This document shows positions 27,799 through 36,615 of a DNA stretch of 64,000 nt, one piece after another. The translations under genes and the position numbers were made by a program. The notes under the pieces were generated by a model. It was not told the DNA's origin. It saw nothing but the letters and a program-made list of their open reading frames with translations, and made no database searches. Numbering within the stretch: position 1 is the first letter of the stretch; every line of letters begins with the position of its first letter. This DNA is from JAVBLQ01 sp031553435. GTDB taxonomy: Bacteria > Bacteroidota > Bacteroidia > Bacteroidales > Azobacteroidaceae. The DNA lies in NCBI GenBank assembly GCA_031553435.1, contig JAVBLQ010000086.1, forward strand, positions 1 through 64,000. The letters run 5' to 3'.

Positions 27799-28833
27799 TC
27801 ATTTAAGAATAATATTCCTTTCCAAACACTCTTGTATCATTTTATCCGGCCAAATGCTCGCTTGCACTTCTCCGATGTGTGCGCAACGAAGGAAGAACAT
27901 GCAAAGACGTGATTGCCCGATACCTCCGCCAATCGAAAGAGGAATCGTATCATTTATCAGGCATTTGTGGAAAAATAGCTCTAAACGGTCTTCACAGTTC
28001 CGGACTTTCAATTGTAGTTTTAAAGCTTCCTTATCTACCCGGATACCCATTGAAGATAGTTCGAATGCTGATTTCAATACAGGATTCCATACTACAATAT
28101 CGCCATTAAGGCCTTTGTAACTATTGTATGTAGGGGTACTCCAATCATCATAATCAGGAGAACGTCCGTCGTGGATTTTGCCGTCGGGCAGTTCGCCTCC
28201 AATGCCGATGATAAAAACAGCTCCATATTCTTCTGCTACAATATTTTCCCTTTCTTTGGAAGATAATTCGGGATATTTTATTTGTAATTCTTCCGAATGC
28301 ACAAAATGAATGCCGGATGGTAAGATCGGCTTAATTTGCGGATACGTTTCACAAACCATTGCTTCCGTATTTTTCAATGCATCATAAATTTTTTTGACCA
28401 TTATTTTCAGAAAATCAAGGTTACGATCCTCTTGGGTAATAGTACGTTCCCAATCCCATTGGTCAACGTAAAGCGAATGAAGATTGTCTAACTCTTCATC
28501 GGCGCGGATAGCATTCATATCGGTGTATAATCCCTTGCCCGGTTCTATATTGTAAGCACCTAATTTTATCCGTTTCCATTTGGCCAATGAATGGACTATT
28601 TCTGCTTTCTTCCCGCCAACAGCAGGAATTTCGAATGAAACAGGACGTTCAACCCCATTGAGATTATCATTGATTCCTGTACCCGAAAGTACAAACAAAG
28701 GTGCTGTTACTCGTCTCAGATTCAATGCCTGAGACAATTCTTCCTGAAATTTAACTTTTATTTGTTTAATGACATGCTCCATTTCTTCAAGAGCAAGTAC
28801 CGGCTTATAGCCTTTAGGAATAATTAATGGCAT
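27799..28833 (-). CDS. asnA: Ammonia-dependent aspartate--ammonia ligase
   Basis: 344 aa; makes asparagine from aspartate, ammonia and ATP. It is related to class II aminoacyl-tRNA synthetases. Visible are YVDQWDWERTI, FIIGIGGELPDGKIHDGRSPDYDDW and the C-terminal GGGIGQSRLCMFFL ATP-binding motif. I use the ATG at 28833 (MPLIIPKGYK), the family start. The longer frame begins at TTG 28857, part of the -7 box. It is the first gene of an asnA-glnN operon with a 6-base gap. Confidence 0.96.
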   Translation of the reverse strand: MPLIIPKGYKPVLALEEMEHVIKQIKVKFQEELSQALNLRRVTAPLFVLSGTGINDNLNGVERPVSFEIPAVGGKKAEIVHSLAKWKRIKLGAYNIEPGKGLYTDMNAIRADEELDNLHSLYVDQWDWERTITQEDRNLDFLKIMVKKIYDALKNTEAMVCETYPQIKPILPSGIHFVHSEELQIKYPELSSKERENIVAEEYGAVFIIGIGGELPDGKIHDGRSPDYDDWSTPTYNSYKGLNGDIVVWNPVLKSAFELSSMGIRVDKEALKLQLKVRNCEDRLELFFHKCLINDTIPLSIGGGIGQSRLCMFFLRCAHIGEVQASIWPDKMIQECLERNIILK

Positions 28834-28854
28834 ATTTTTTCTGTATTTACACCA

Positions 28855-28862
28855 CAAAAATA
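28855..28862 (-). promoter_or_regulatory. asnA -7 promoter box
   Basis: TATTTTTG on the minus strand, 21 bases before the asnA ATG. A TTTG (28886-28889) lies a little farther upstream than usual (23-base spacer). Confidence 0.5.
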
Positions 28863-29002
28863 AACAATATGATTTAAATATAAAACAAAATATGACTTTT
28901 TAATATATTTATTTTAAATAAATAATCATATGTAAATAAAATTAACAAATTTAATTTACACATGATTATTCAATATATTGTTAAGGTTTTCCTGATTTTT
29001 TT

Positions 29003-29038
29003 AATAAAAAAAGGGAGAAAGCCATGTTGACTTCTCCC
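29003..29038 (-). terminator. Intrinsic terminator of the 5'-nucleotidase gene
   Basis: Arms GGGAGAAAG (29013-29021) and CTTCTCCC (29031-29038). Read on the minus strand the stem is followed by a run of seven T. It lies 27 bases after the nucleotidase stop, a classic rho-independent terminator. Confidence 0.8.
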
Positions 29039-29064
29039 TCTTTTCATTTTTATCTTATTGATAT

Positions 29065-30798
29065 CTAATTTCTTCCGAACAATAATCTATAATCTTCTTC
29101 ACCAGCCTTTTTCGTCCAGTTTTCAGGTATAAACTTCCAATCGGAAATTATTTCAGGAGATACTGTTTTTTGTTTTTCAATCCACTGCATTAAGTAAAAC
29201 CGCAAATCTCTGTCTGTTGATTGGATGATTCTCGAAGGAAGTTCTGAAACAGGAATGCCGGACCCTTTGGTCAAATGTTCTCCTCCCCCATTTCCACGAT
29301 AGGAATTGACGGCTACTTTGTATTTTTTGTTTAAAGAAAATGTTTTTCCATTGGCCATTTTCGGACTGATTGTAATTCGCTGTCCTGCGGGCTTAGTAAC
29401 ATCAACTGTATAAGAAATTCCGGCAGCCGAATCAAAATTGTAACTTGCATTCACAAAACGAAATCTTCCGTTTTTATCATTTTTTTCCAATAATAATAAA
29501 TGATCATCCGGACTTTTCATTTGATTTGTCCAGATAGCATAACTGTTTTCCAAAAATCCTTTGATTTCTTTTCCGGTCAATTCCATTGTATAAAGTAAAT
29601 TTTCGAATTTATACAACTTGAACATATCGGAAACAAAAATGTCTCCCTGATCGATTTTTGTATCATAAGATAAAGGTGCGGCGAAAGAAACATCTGCTCC
29701 GGTCAAATCCAACTGAATCTGATGAATCAAGTCAATAAAGGCAGAAGGTCCAAAATAAGCATTACGAGTGGAAATTGTTTCCGTAAATGTTCCTATTTTC
29801 CTTGATACAAAATCTTTTACGGTATTATAATCTTCGGAAAAATCTTTCATAAAAACAGGATCCGGTTCATAATTACTCATTTTGACCAGGTTTCCATTGA
29901 GTTTTTTAGAAATAATTTTTCCATCGTTATCTATATTAAGATTGATTAAAACTTCACTTAACATATTTCCTCCGTATCCCGGATTAATAATTACCACAGA
30001 ATCTCCGGTAATATTGGAGATTTTCCGGTAATCAGCACGGTGATCATGTCCAAGCATCAGAATATCTAAACCGGGAATGTTTTGAGCCATTTTATATCCG
30101 CCCCCTTCGTCCATTCCGTTTGAAACCATGCGGGATTCCATTCCTAAATGGAAAAGGCCTATAATAATATCGGCATTTTCTTTTTCTTTCAGTACGGGAA
30201 TCCAATGTTCGGCTGTTTTTTGTACATCGGCAAAATGCATATCAGCCCATAAATTTTTTGGAAGCCAGGTGGGTATCGCCGGAGTGATCATGCCTAATAC
30301 GGCAATGCGTATTCCTTCAACTTCATAAATAAAATAAGGTTTGAAATAAGGTTCGTCTTTGTTATCATAGATTGCGTTGGTTGCCATCCATGGGAATTTG
30401 GATTGCCGTATCACCCTATCGTAAACAGCATGACCGGTTTCAATATCATGATTTCCCACCGATGCCGCCTGATAACCCATGTAGTTAAGTATTCTTGCAC
30501 ATAGATGCGGTGTAATGGTATCTATGAAATTGTAATAATAAGCTGTCGGTTGTCCTTGCAAAATATCACCATTATCAAGCATCAACAGGCGATTACCGTA
30601 TTTTTCACGTTCTTGTTTAAGATAAGTGCTGACTCGGGATAAACTTCCTGTTCCGGGTTTTTCCTCTATAAAATCATATGGAAAATAATTACCGTGAATA
30701 TCACTGGTTTGCAATACTTTGATAGTAATTTCTTTTGTTTGGGCAAATGATGATACTGTAAAAACAACAAGGAGAAAGAAAATAGCGGATTTTTTCAT
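29065..30798 (-). CDS. Exported 5'-nucleotidase / 2',3'-cyclic phosphodiesterase
   Basis: 577 aa with a signal peptide (about 1-19, ending SFAQ). The N-terminal metallophosphatase domain has TSDIHGNYFPYD, DNGDILQG, VGNHDIETG, GLFHLGME and MLGHDHRADYR, which supply the two-metal site. The C-terminal 5'-nucleotidase domain (about 335-570) holds GNGGGEHLTKGSGIP. The UshA/CpdB/YfkN group salvages nucleotides in the periplasm; UshA and CpdB activities cannot be told apart here. It follows folE by 27 bases and may be read from that operon. The proven-looking terminator behind it ends the transcript. Confidence 0.9.
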   Translation of the reverse strand: MKKSAIFFLLVVFTVSSFAQTKEITIKVLQTSDIHGNYFPYDFIEEKPGTGSLSRVSTYLKQEREKYGNRLLMLDNGDILQGQPTAYYYNFIDTITPHLCARILNYMGYQAASVGNHDIETGHAVYDRVIRQSKFPWMATNAIYDNKDEPYFKPYFIYEVEGIRIAVLGMITPAIPTWLPKNLWADMHFADVQKTAEHWIPVLKEKENADIIIGLFHLGMESRMVSNGMDEGGGYKMAQNIPGLDILMLGHDHRADYRKISNITGDSVVIINPGYGGNMLSEVLINLNIDNDGKIISKKLNGNLVKMSNYEPDPVFMKDFSEDYNTVKDFVSRKIGTFTETISTRNAYFGPSAFIDLIHQIQLDLTGADVSFAAPLSYDTKIDQGDIFVSDMFKLYKFENLLYTMELTGKEIKGFLENSYAIWTNQMKSPDDHLLLLEKNDKNGRFRFVNASYNFDSAAGISYTVDVTKPAGQRITISPKMANGKTFSLNKKYKVAVNSYRGNGGGEHLTKGSGIPVSELPSRIIQSTDRDLRFYLMQWIEKQKTVSPEIISDWKFIPENWTKKAGEEDYRLLFGRN

Positions 30799-30825
30799 AA
30801 TTTTTTAGTTCTTCACTCTTAGTTC

Positions 30826-31404
30826 TTAATTCTTCCCTTTAATGAGCATCATAAATTCTTCCCGGGTTTTTGCCTGATTAAAAACACCAGTAAAATCAGA
30901 GGTGATTGTCAGTGAATTTTGTTTTTCCACTCCCCTCATCTGCATACACATATGCTGAGCTTCAATGACTACCATCACTCCCAGAGGATTCAATGTCTTT
31001 TGAATGCATTCTTTGATTTGGGTAGTTAACCGCTCCTGTATCTGTAATCGACGGGCAAAAATATCTACCACACGAGGTATTTTACTTAAACCTGTGACAT
31101 ACTCTCTTGGAATGTAAGCGATATGTGCTTTTCCGAAAAAAGGCAGCATATGGTGTTCGCACAAGGAAAAGAAATCAATATCTTTAACCACAACCATTTG
31201 CTTATAATCTTCTTTAAATACGGCAGATTTCAGTACTTTTTCTGAATCCTGGGTATAACCTTTTGTGAAAAACATCATGGCTTTAGCTACTCTTTCCGGG
31301 GTTTTCAACAGTCCTTCGCGACTTGAATCTTCACCCAGAAGTTCTAAAACCTTTTTGTAATGAAAAGCTAGTTCTGATTTTCTTTGTTCTTCGTTGATTT
31401 CCAT
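30826..31404 (-). CDS. folE: GTP cyclohydrolase I
   Basis: 192 aa from the ATG at 31404 ([11 protein letters not shown]). It converts GTP to 7,8-dihydroneopterin triphosphate, the first step of folate and pterin synthesis. [20 protein letters not shown] carries the zinc Cys and His, [22 protein letters not shown] is the conserved core, and [15 protein letters not shown] holds the second Cys. A longer frame adds 24 residues, but these come from the intergenic palindrome at 31424-31491 and look non-native. It follows the SPOR gene in the tpiA cluster. Confidence 0.95.
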   Translation of the reverse strand: MEINEEQRKSELAFHYKKVLELLGEDSSREGLLKTPERVAKAMMFFTKGYTQDSEKVLKSAVFKEDYKQMVVVKDIDFFSLCEHHMLPFFGKAHIAYIPREYVTGLSKIPRVVDIFARRLQIQERLTTQIKECIQKTLNPLGVMVVIEAQHMCMQMRGVEKQNSLTITSDFTGVFNQAKTREEFMMLIKGKN

Positions 31405-31423
31405 TTTTTTATTTTTGGTGAAA

Positions 31424-31491
31424 GTCGCTATGCTCCTTGTGAAGCTTTGCTTGTGAATGGTGAATAGAAATTTCACAAGGAGCGTAGTGAC
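31424..31491. repeat. Intergenic palindrome, CTCCTTGTGAA family
   Basis: Arms 31424-31443 and 31472-31491 pair with 2 mismatches in 20. The core GCTCCTTGTGAA and the phrase AAGCTTTGCTTGTGAATGGT recur in the element at 32005-32098, and a related core is in 58206-58343. It lies between the SPOR gene stop and folE. Confidence 0.7.
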
Positions 31492-31980
31492 CTACAATTC
31501 CTGAACTCTAACTTCTTCCGATACAATATACATTTCTCTTCCGAGTGATGGCAGTTGCTGTGAAATTTGCTTCATCATCGCTTCGGCTTCTTCCCTGGTA
31601 CGAAAATCACCGATTCTCAATTTCCAGAAAGGAGCGGTATAAGTTACCGAAGTGCGCAATGAGGGAAAAGAACTTTTGATGGTTTGCTCTTTCTGAAATG
31701 CTTCACCTTTAGCTGTTTTTGCATCATTTCCTGAAAAAACCTGAATCCGGTATCCCTGCATTTTTACAATGGTAGGCTCTCCATTTGTATTACTGTTGCT
31801 GTTGGTACCTGTCGTTTGTCCGACCAAAGCGTTAATCTTCGGATCTGCATAAATTTTTATGGTTCCTTGTCCATTGACATTTCTCTGCAATTCTGTTATG
31901 ATCTCATTTTCACTTTGAGCATAAATAGATGAACAACAGATGGCGAAAAGTGAAATTGTAAGTAATTTGAAATAGTTCAT
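31492..31980 (-). CDS. Exported SPOR-domain protein
   Basis: 162 aa from the ATG at 31980. The longer frame adds 32 residues read from an intergenic repeat. A signal peptide (about 1-21, ending IYAQ) precedes a linker rich in Asn, Ser and Thr, then a SPOR domain (about 75-155) with GYRIQVFSGNDAKTAKGEAF and WKLRIGDFRTREEAEAM. SPOR domains bind denuded peptidoglycan at division sites. The place between tpiA and folE is common in Bacteroidales. Confidence 0.88.
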   Translation of the reverse strand: MNYFKLLTISLFAICCSSIYAQSENEIITELQRNVNGQGTIKIYADPKINALVGQTTGTNSNSNTNGEPTIVKMQGYRIQVFSGNDAKTAKGEAFQKEQTIKSSFPSLRTSVTYTAPFWKLRIGDFRTREEAEAMMKQISQQLPSLGREMYIVSEEVRVQEL

Positions 31981-32004
31981 CGTTTTTGTTTTTTGTGAAT
32001 GGTT

Positions 32005-32098
32005 AATGTCGCTTCGTTCCTTGTGAAGCTTTGCTTGTGAATGGTGAAGAATTAAGTGAAATATCCTATTTACCATTCACAAGGAGCAAAGCGACATT
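32005..32098. repeat. Intergenic palindrome, CTCCTTGTGAA family
   Basis: Arms 32005-32027 and 32076-32098 pair with 2 mismatches in 23, reading AATGTCGCTTTGCTCCTTG on the complement of the right arm. The left side also carries TTGTGAAGCTTTGCTTGTGAA, shared with the element at 31424. It separates tpiA from the SPOR gene and touches the tpiA stop. Confidence 0.7.
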
Positions 32099-32852
32099 AA
32101 AATGCTTCAACAATAGGCATAAACTTATCGACAGCAAGTGAAGCTCCGCCAATCAGACCTCCGTCTACATCCGGATTTTCGAATAATTCTTTGGCATTAC
32201 CGGCATTGCAACTTCCTCCGTAAAGAATGGAAATACCGTCAGCAACATTTTGTCCATACTTAGATGCAAGAGTTTGACGAATAAACGCATGCATTTCCTG
32301 AGCTTGTGCTGAAGTGGCGGTTTTTCCTGTTCCGATAGCCCACACAGGTTCGTATGCCAATACTATTTTTGAAAAATCTTCGGCAGAAAGATGGAATAAG
32401 CCATTTTCAATCTGAGATTTTACAACATCGAAATGTTTTTCGGCTTCTCTTTCCGACAAAACTTCTCCGATACAAAAGATAGGAGTCAATTTGTTGGCCA
32501 ATACCAGATTCACTTTATCTTTCAGGATGGCATCGGTTTCCCCGTAATACGTACGGCGTTCGGAATGTCCCAATATCACATATTTTGCACCTGTAGAAGC
32601 AACCATAGCAGCAGAAACTTCTCCGGTATATGCGCCTGATTCTTTGTCTGCACAGTTTTGTGCCGAAACTGCGAGTTTTGTTGTATCAATTGCATTAACA
32701 ACGGATGTCAAATGGATAAAAGGAGTACCTAATACCACATCGCATTTAATTGTTTTTCCAACTAAAGCAGCTTCAATGTCTTTTGCCAATTTCAAACCTT
32801 CTTGCAGATTATTGTTCATTTTCCAATTACCTGCAACGATATTCTTTCTCAT
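32097..32852 (-). CDS. tpiA: Triosephosphate isomerase
   Basis: 251 aa, the standard length. It interconverts dihydroxyacetone phosphate and glyceraldehyde 3-phosphate. Key residues are visible: NWKMN (Lys13), ILGHSERR (catalytic His), [15 protein letters not shown] (catalytic Glu and flexible loop 6) and GGLIGGASL. It lies 26 bases after the DoxX-type gene and is probably cotranscribed with the DUF1599 gene upstream. Confidence 0.97.
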   Translation of the reverse strand: MRKNIVAGNWKMNNNLQEGLKLAKDIEAALVGKTIKCDVVLGTPFIHLTSVVNAIDTTKLAVSAQNCADKESGAYTGEVSAAMVASTGAKYVILGHSERRTYYGETDAILKDKVNLVLANKLTPIFCIGEVLSEREAEKHFDVVKSQIENGLFHLSAEDFSKIVLAYEPVWAIGTGKTATSAQAQEMHAFIRQTLASKYGQNVADGISILYGGSCNAGNAKELFENPDVDGGLIGGASLAVDKFMPIVEAF

Positions 32853-32878
32853 ATTATTAATGTGTTAAGTGTATATAA

Positions 32879-34159
32879 TTAATCATCATTTTCAATATTT
32901 TCATTTTTTATCCTTTTCCTGTGAGGATAATCTCCCAGATAAAATAAAAACAAAGGAATCAACAATAAAAGCAGAGAGAATATTAATTCTTTTCTATCAT
33001 TATCAGGAGCTATTTTCCCCAGCGAAGATTGTTCCAGCGGTTGTTTCAGGGTGTCGTCGGTAGGAATATTCCTGTAATGCCATTTATTTAAAACGGTTCC
33101 TCCTTTAATTAACATCAATCCAGGATTGGAACGGATGATTGTTTTCAGGGTCACCAGGTCTGTTGTACAAATAGGATATTCAGCACCCGTGTTTTCTTTC
33201 CATCGTTCGATTTCTTCTTGTCCGGAAGCAGTCATACAATAAAAGTCATATCCGAATTCTTTACAAAAATCGTAAATTTCATTGATGCGATCCACATTCG
33301 ACTCATCTGCGGACTTGAAATTGGTTGAAATCAACAGGAAGGTATAACTTTGATTAGACAAAATTACATCCGTAATATCATCTCCCTCCTGCGTGGTAAT
33401 TGTAAAATCATGAATGGGAGGAACATATCCTTTTTTTATTAAAGGAGAAATCTGATCGACAAATATCCAGGTAGAGTCTCCTTTAGGATAATTTTCCAAA
33501 GTAAATTCTTTTTTGACTCCGTCTTTTTCATAAATAAAAACAGGATCACCGTAAACATCATGCGGAGCTCCTTCTGGCACAACCATTAATTCCGGAATAT
33601 TGGCTCCTATCTTATAAGGTCTGAAATCAAATAACGGTAAGTTACGATAACAATAAAATGAAAGAAATAGTATAAATACATAAACATAACCGGTTACTAA
33701 AGAGGATGCTTTGTATGAAAATAGCGGTGTAATTTTTTTATGCCAGCATACAAGAATAATTGCAGCTACCAGTAATACAATATTTTTATAAAATGTCTGC
33801 CAGTTTGTTATCACCCAGGCATCGCCAAAACATCCGCAATCGCTCACCGGATTTGTAATCGCCAGATAAAGTGTGAGCGGAGTCATGAAAAGCATTACGA
33901 ACAGGATCATGACCGAATTAAATCTTCTGGATACTCCAACCAGAATACAAACTCCCAATGCAAATTCAATAGCCGACTGAGCAAACGAAAGGGGCAATGA
34001 CAATACACTCATCCAATCAAAGCCAAAAGCTGTAAAATAATCCTGAATTTTATAAGCGCCACCCATGGGGTCAACAGCCTTTACGAATCCTGAAAATACA
34101 AACACACAACCGAGTAAGATTCTGCAAAATTCTGCGATTATTTTCTTTATTTTTTCCAT
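32879..34159 (-). CDS. DoxX-like membrane protein with C-terminal thioredoxin-like region (BT_3928-type)
   Basis: 426 aa. The first 150 residues hold four membrane helices of the DoxX type, with LGCVFVFSGFVKAVDPMGGAYKIQDYF and SDCGCFGDAWVITNWQTFYKN, a pattern of methylamine-utilisation-MauE-like or DoxX proteins. A fifth helix near 165-180 leads to a periplasmic domain with thioredoxin-like spacing but no clear CxxC, and a last helix lies near the C terminus. Homologues stand next to tpiA in Bacteroidales. A role in envelope redox chemistry is plausible but unproven. Confidence 0.8.
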   Translation of the reverse strand: MEKIKKIIAEFCRILLGCVFVFSGFVKAVDPMGGAYKIQDYFTAFGFDWMSVLSLPLSFAQSAIEFALGVCILVGVSRRFNSVMILFVMLFMTPLTLYLAITNPVSDCGCFGDAWVITNWQTFYKNIVLLVAAIILVCWHKKITPLFSYKASSLVTGYVYVFILFLSFYCYRNLPLFDFRPYKIGANIPELMVVPEGAPHDVYGDPVFIYEKDGVKKEFTLENYPKGDSTWIFVDQISPLIKKGYVPPIHDFTITTQEGDDITDVILSNQSYTFLLISTNFKSADESNVDRINEIYDFCKEFGYDFYCMTASGQEEIERWKENTGAEYPICTTDLVTLKTIIRSNPGLMLIKGGTVLNKWHYRNIPTDDTLKQPLEQSSLGKIAPDNDRKELIFSLLLLLIPLFLFYLGDYPHRKRIKNENIENDD

Positions 34160-34177
34160 ACAAGAAAATTTATTGAA

Positions 34178-34714
34178 TTAATTAAAATCCAATTTGATCA
34201 AAGCAAATAAAGCATAGTTGATCATATCCATGTAATTAGCATCGATTCCTTCTGATACGATTGTTTTTCCTTCATTGGACTCGATTTGTTTTGTCCGGTA
34301 GATTTTCATCAGGATCAAGTCTGTGTAGGAGCTTATCCGCATGTTTCTCCATGCTTCATCATAATCATGATTTTTAGCATACATCAGTTCTTTGGTAGTT
34401 GTCACGAACCTGTCATAAAGCTTCATCGCTTCCTCAACCGATATATCGGTAGTATCTGAAAAACCTTTTTCCAGTTGTATCAATCCAATGATTCCATAAT
34501 TAACTACACCGATAAATTCAGGTTTAACTCCTTCATCTACAAGACTTTTTTCTTTAATTTCCAGACTTCGGATTCTATTGGCTTTGATAAATATTTGATC
34601 AGTAACAGATTGGGGGCGCATGATTCTCCAGGAAGGTCCGTAATCTTTCAGTTTTTTCTCGAATAACTCACGGCAAATGGAGATTACATGCTCGAATTGT
34701 TCTTTTGTATTCAT
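34178..34714 (-). CDS. DUF1599 protein with duplicated domain
   Basis: 178 aa consisting of two similar halves. The first has KLKDYGPSWRIMRPQSVTDQIFIKANRIR and GVVNYGIIGLIQLE. The second has KNHDYDEAWRNMRISSYTDLILMKIYRTKQIE and DMINYALFALIKLD. This is the DUF1599 pattern, related in outline to nucleotide-modification or dUTPase-like all-alpha folds. Function unknown. It is first in the DUF1599 - DoxX - tpiA cluster, with a -7 box just upstream at 34735-34742. Confidence 0.82.
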   Translation of the reverse strand: MNTKEQFEHVISICRELFEKKLKDYGPSWRIMRPQSVTDQIFIKANRIRSLEIKEKSLVDEGVKPEFIGVVNYGIIGLIQLEKGFSDTTDISVEEAMKLYDRFVTTTKELMYAKNHDYDEAWRNMRISSYTDLILMKIYRTKQIESNEGKTIVSEGIDANYMDMINYALFALIKLDFN

Positions 34715-34734
34715 GCCTTTTTGAAAGTTTGTCG

Positions 34735-34742
34735 CAAAGGTA
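34735..34742 (-). promoter_or_regulatory. -7 box of the DUF1599-DoxX-tpiA operon
   Basis: TACCTTTG on the minus strand, 20 bases before the DUF1599 ATG. The -33 region is AT-rich with no clear TTG because a terminator hairpin lies there. Confidence 0.5.
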
Positions 34743-34750
34743 ATAAATAA

Positions 34751-34798
34751 AAAATAAAAGGCATAGATAATCGAAACCGATTCTATGCCTTTTATTTT
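34751..34798 (-). terminator. Terminator of the M23-LysM gene
   Basis: Perfect 16-bp arms (34751-34766 and 34783-34798) with an extra AATCG/CGATT pairing inside and an AAAC loop. The stem core GGCATAG is flanked by A/T tracts on both sides. It lies 18 bases after the peptidase stop. Confidence 0.8.
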
Positions 34799-34816
34799 AT
34801 ATAGTGGTATGATTCA

Positions 34817-35797
34817 CTACGAGTACCTGATAACCTGCCCCGCCCGTAACTTCGTTTTAGTCGATATTTTATTGATTTTACATATTTGTTTTACTGAAAC
34901 TCCATACCTTTTTGCTATTTTAGCTAAAGTATCGCCTTTCTTCACACGGTGATAAGCAATTTTATTATTTCCCGTAGCGGTATATTTATTTTCTTTTTCT
35001 ATTTTGGCTTTAACGAAAAGATAAGAATCACGATGCATTACCTGATTATGGAAATCAAAAATTTCAACCGGATTGATCGGTTTTCCCATGAAACGGGTTT
35101 CGAAATGGAGGTGAGGACCTGTTGATCTTCCTGTATTTCCACCTAAAGCAATGGGTTGTCCTTTTTTTACTACTTCATCTGCATCTACCAGAAAATCGGA
35201 AAGGTGGCCATAAACAGTTTCCAGGCCGTTATTGTGCCTCAATACAAGATAATTACCATATCCTCTTCTTTCAAAGTTCTTTATACGGACTTTCCCGTCA
35301 CACACGGCATAAATAGTGTCACCGATTTCAACTTTAAGATCTGTTCCGTAGTGCATTCTTCTCCAACGCGGACCAAAGTTAGATGTAATTCTGATATTGG
35401 GATCACAAATCGGCATCACTAATTTCGATACGTCTATCTTAAAAGAATCCGGAACCTGAGCGTTCATATATGGATTTACCCTCTCGGTATTCCAATCTTC
35501 ATACAACTCTTCAGCCGGATACATTAATTCTTCTTCATCAAGTTCGTTAGCAAGATCAATAGAATCAACGATAAATTTCAGCTTCTCTGTGGGTACTTTA
35601 TCTGCATATAAATCGGAAAAACCAAAACCACTTTTTTTAGCAGTAGCAATTTTCTCTGTCGCAGATGGTTGAGTTGAATTTTTGTTTGCTTTGCCATTAT
35701 TTCCTTGTGCTGATAAATCAAATGAGGAAAGGGAAAAACACAAAGAAAAAATACTGGCTGTAATTACACTTTTACTTAAAAACTCCATAAAATACAT
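34817..35797 (-). CDS. Exported M23 endopeptidase with C-terminal LysM domain
   Basis: 326 aa (323 if the second ATG at 35788 is used). A signal peptide ends near LSAQ (about 31). A linker of about 100 residues precedes the M23 domain, with RRMHYGTDLKVE (zinc His and Asp), VLRHNNGLETVYGHLS and GPHLHFETRF. A LysM peptidoglycan-binding domain closes the protein (about 281-326, YHRVKKGDTLAKIAKRYGVS). It likely cleaves peptide cross-links in peptidoglycan. It follows ndk by 15 bases. Confidence 0.92.
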   Translation of the reverse strand: MYFMEFLSKSVITASIFSLCFSLSSFDLSAQGNNGKANKNSTQPSATEKIATAKKSGFGFSDLYADKVPTEKLKFIVDSIDLANELDEEELMYPAEELYEDWNTERVNPYMNAQVPDSFKIDVSKLVMPICDPNIRITSNFGPRWRRMHYGTDLKVEIGDTIYAVCDGKVRIKNFERRGYGNYLVLRHNNGLETVYGHLSDFLVDADEVVKKGQPIALGGNTGRSTGPHLHFETRFMGKPINPVEIFDFHNQVMHRDSYLFVKAKIEKENKYTATGNNKIAYHRVKKGDTLAKIAKRYGVSVKQICKINKISTKTKLRAGQVIRYS

Positions 35798-35812
35798 TTT
35801 TATATGCTCATG

Positions 35813-36274
35813 CTAAATCTCATCATTAGCATATATATTTAACAATAATGAGCGATCATAAGCATACAACTCATGTGGCTCAAAAAATCTTTTTAATTCT
35901 ATATCGGCGCTATCCAAAGAATCTGAAGCATGGACGATATTCTCCTGAACACTTATGCTGTAATCACCCCTGATGGTTCCGGGCACAGCATTACGTCCAT
36001 TGGTAGCACCTGTAATATTCCTTACAACATTAACGGCATCAATGCCTTCCCAGCAGCACACGATGACAGGGCAAATTTTCATTGCATCTTTAATTCTTTG
36101 AAAAAAAGGATTAGAAGATAAATGGGCATAATGCTCCGTCAGTATTTCATCTGTTAACCAAACCATTTTCATGCCAACCAATGACAAACCTTTACGTTCG
36201 AATCGCCGGATAATTTCACCGACTAAACCTCTTTGTATTGTGCATGGTTTTAAAATGATAAGTGTGCGCTCCAT
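35813..36274 (-). CDS. ndk: Nucleoside diphosphate kinase
   Basis: 153 aa. It transfers the gamma phosphate between nucleoside triphosphates and diphosphates. The N terminus is ERTLIILKPCTIQRGLVGEI, the catalytic His lies in ENIVHASDS, and NGRNAVPGTIRGDYS binds nucleotide. It precedes the M23-LysM gene by 15 bases. A near-consensus -7 box (TTACTTTG, minus strand, 36323-36330) lies upstream. Confidence 0.95.
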   Translation of the reverse strand: MERTLIILKPCTIQRGLVGEIIRRFERKGLSLVGMKMVWLTDEILTEHYAHLSSNPFFQRIKDAMKICPVIVCCWEGIDAVNVVRNITGATNGRNAVPGTIRGDYSISVQENIVHASDSLDSADIELKRFFEPHELYAYDRSLLLNIYANDEI

Positions 36275-36615
36275 GGTTCAAAAAACATTAAATATATAGG
36301 TGTAATTCTGAATTTTACGCCCCAAAGTAAGTTTTTTTATGATAAAAACACCAAATAAAACATGTTAAAAAAGGAAGGATTGTGCTAACAGATCATAAAT
36401 GAATCAATAACACACTGAAAATCAGTAAAATATGAAAATATGTTATAAAACATGTTTTTTGAATAAAACAGAAATTTATCTATAACACCAAGATTATATG
36501 AAAATTATATTCTTTTTTTTAACTAAATCTTTAACTGATAAAAGAAGTTCGAAAGTTACACATAATAGTGCTTTAATTTATATCTTTGCCGGGAATTTTA
36601 AACTTGATTTCGGCA
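36275..36615. promoter_or_regulatory. Divergent ndk / alkaline phosphatase control region
   Basis: 341 bp without a gene. It holds a minus-strand -7-like box for ndk (TTACTTTG, 36323-36330), the 14-bp palindrome ATGTT-ATAA-AACAT (36440-36453) and a perfect plus-strand -7 box TATCTTTG (36581-36588) for the phosphatase. The palindrome is about 150 bases upstream of the phosphatase start site and about 130 from that of ndk. Confidence 0.55.
36440..36453. promoter_or_regulatory. Candidate CRP-family operator, copy 1
   Basis: ATGTTATAAAACAT: half-sites ATGTT and AACAT with a 4-base spacer. The same 14-mer recurs at 62990-63003 and, reverse-complemented, at 42777-42790. All three copies are intergenic. 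Confidence 0.45.
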
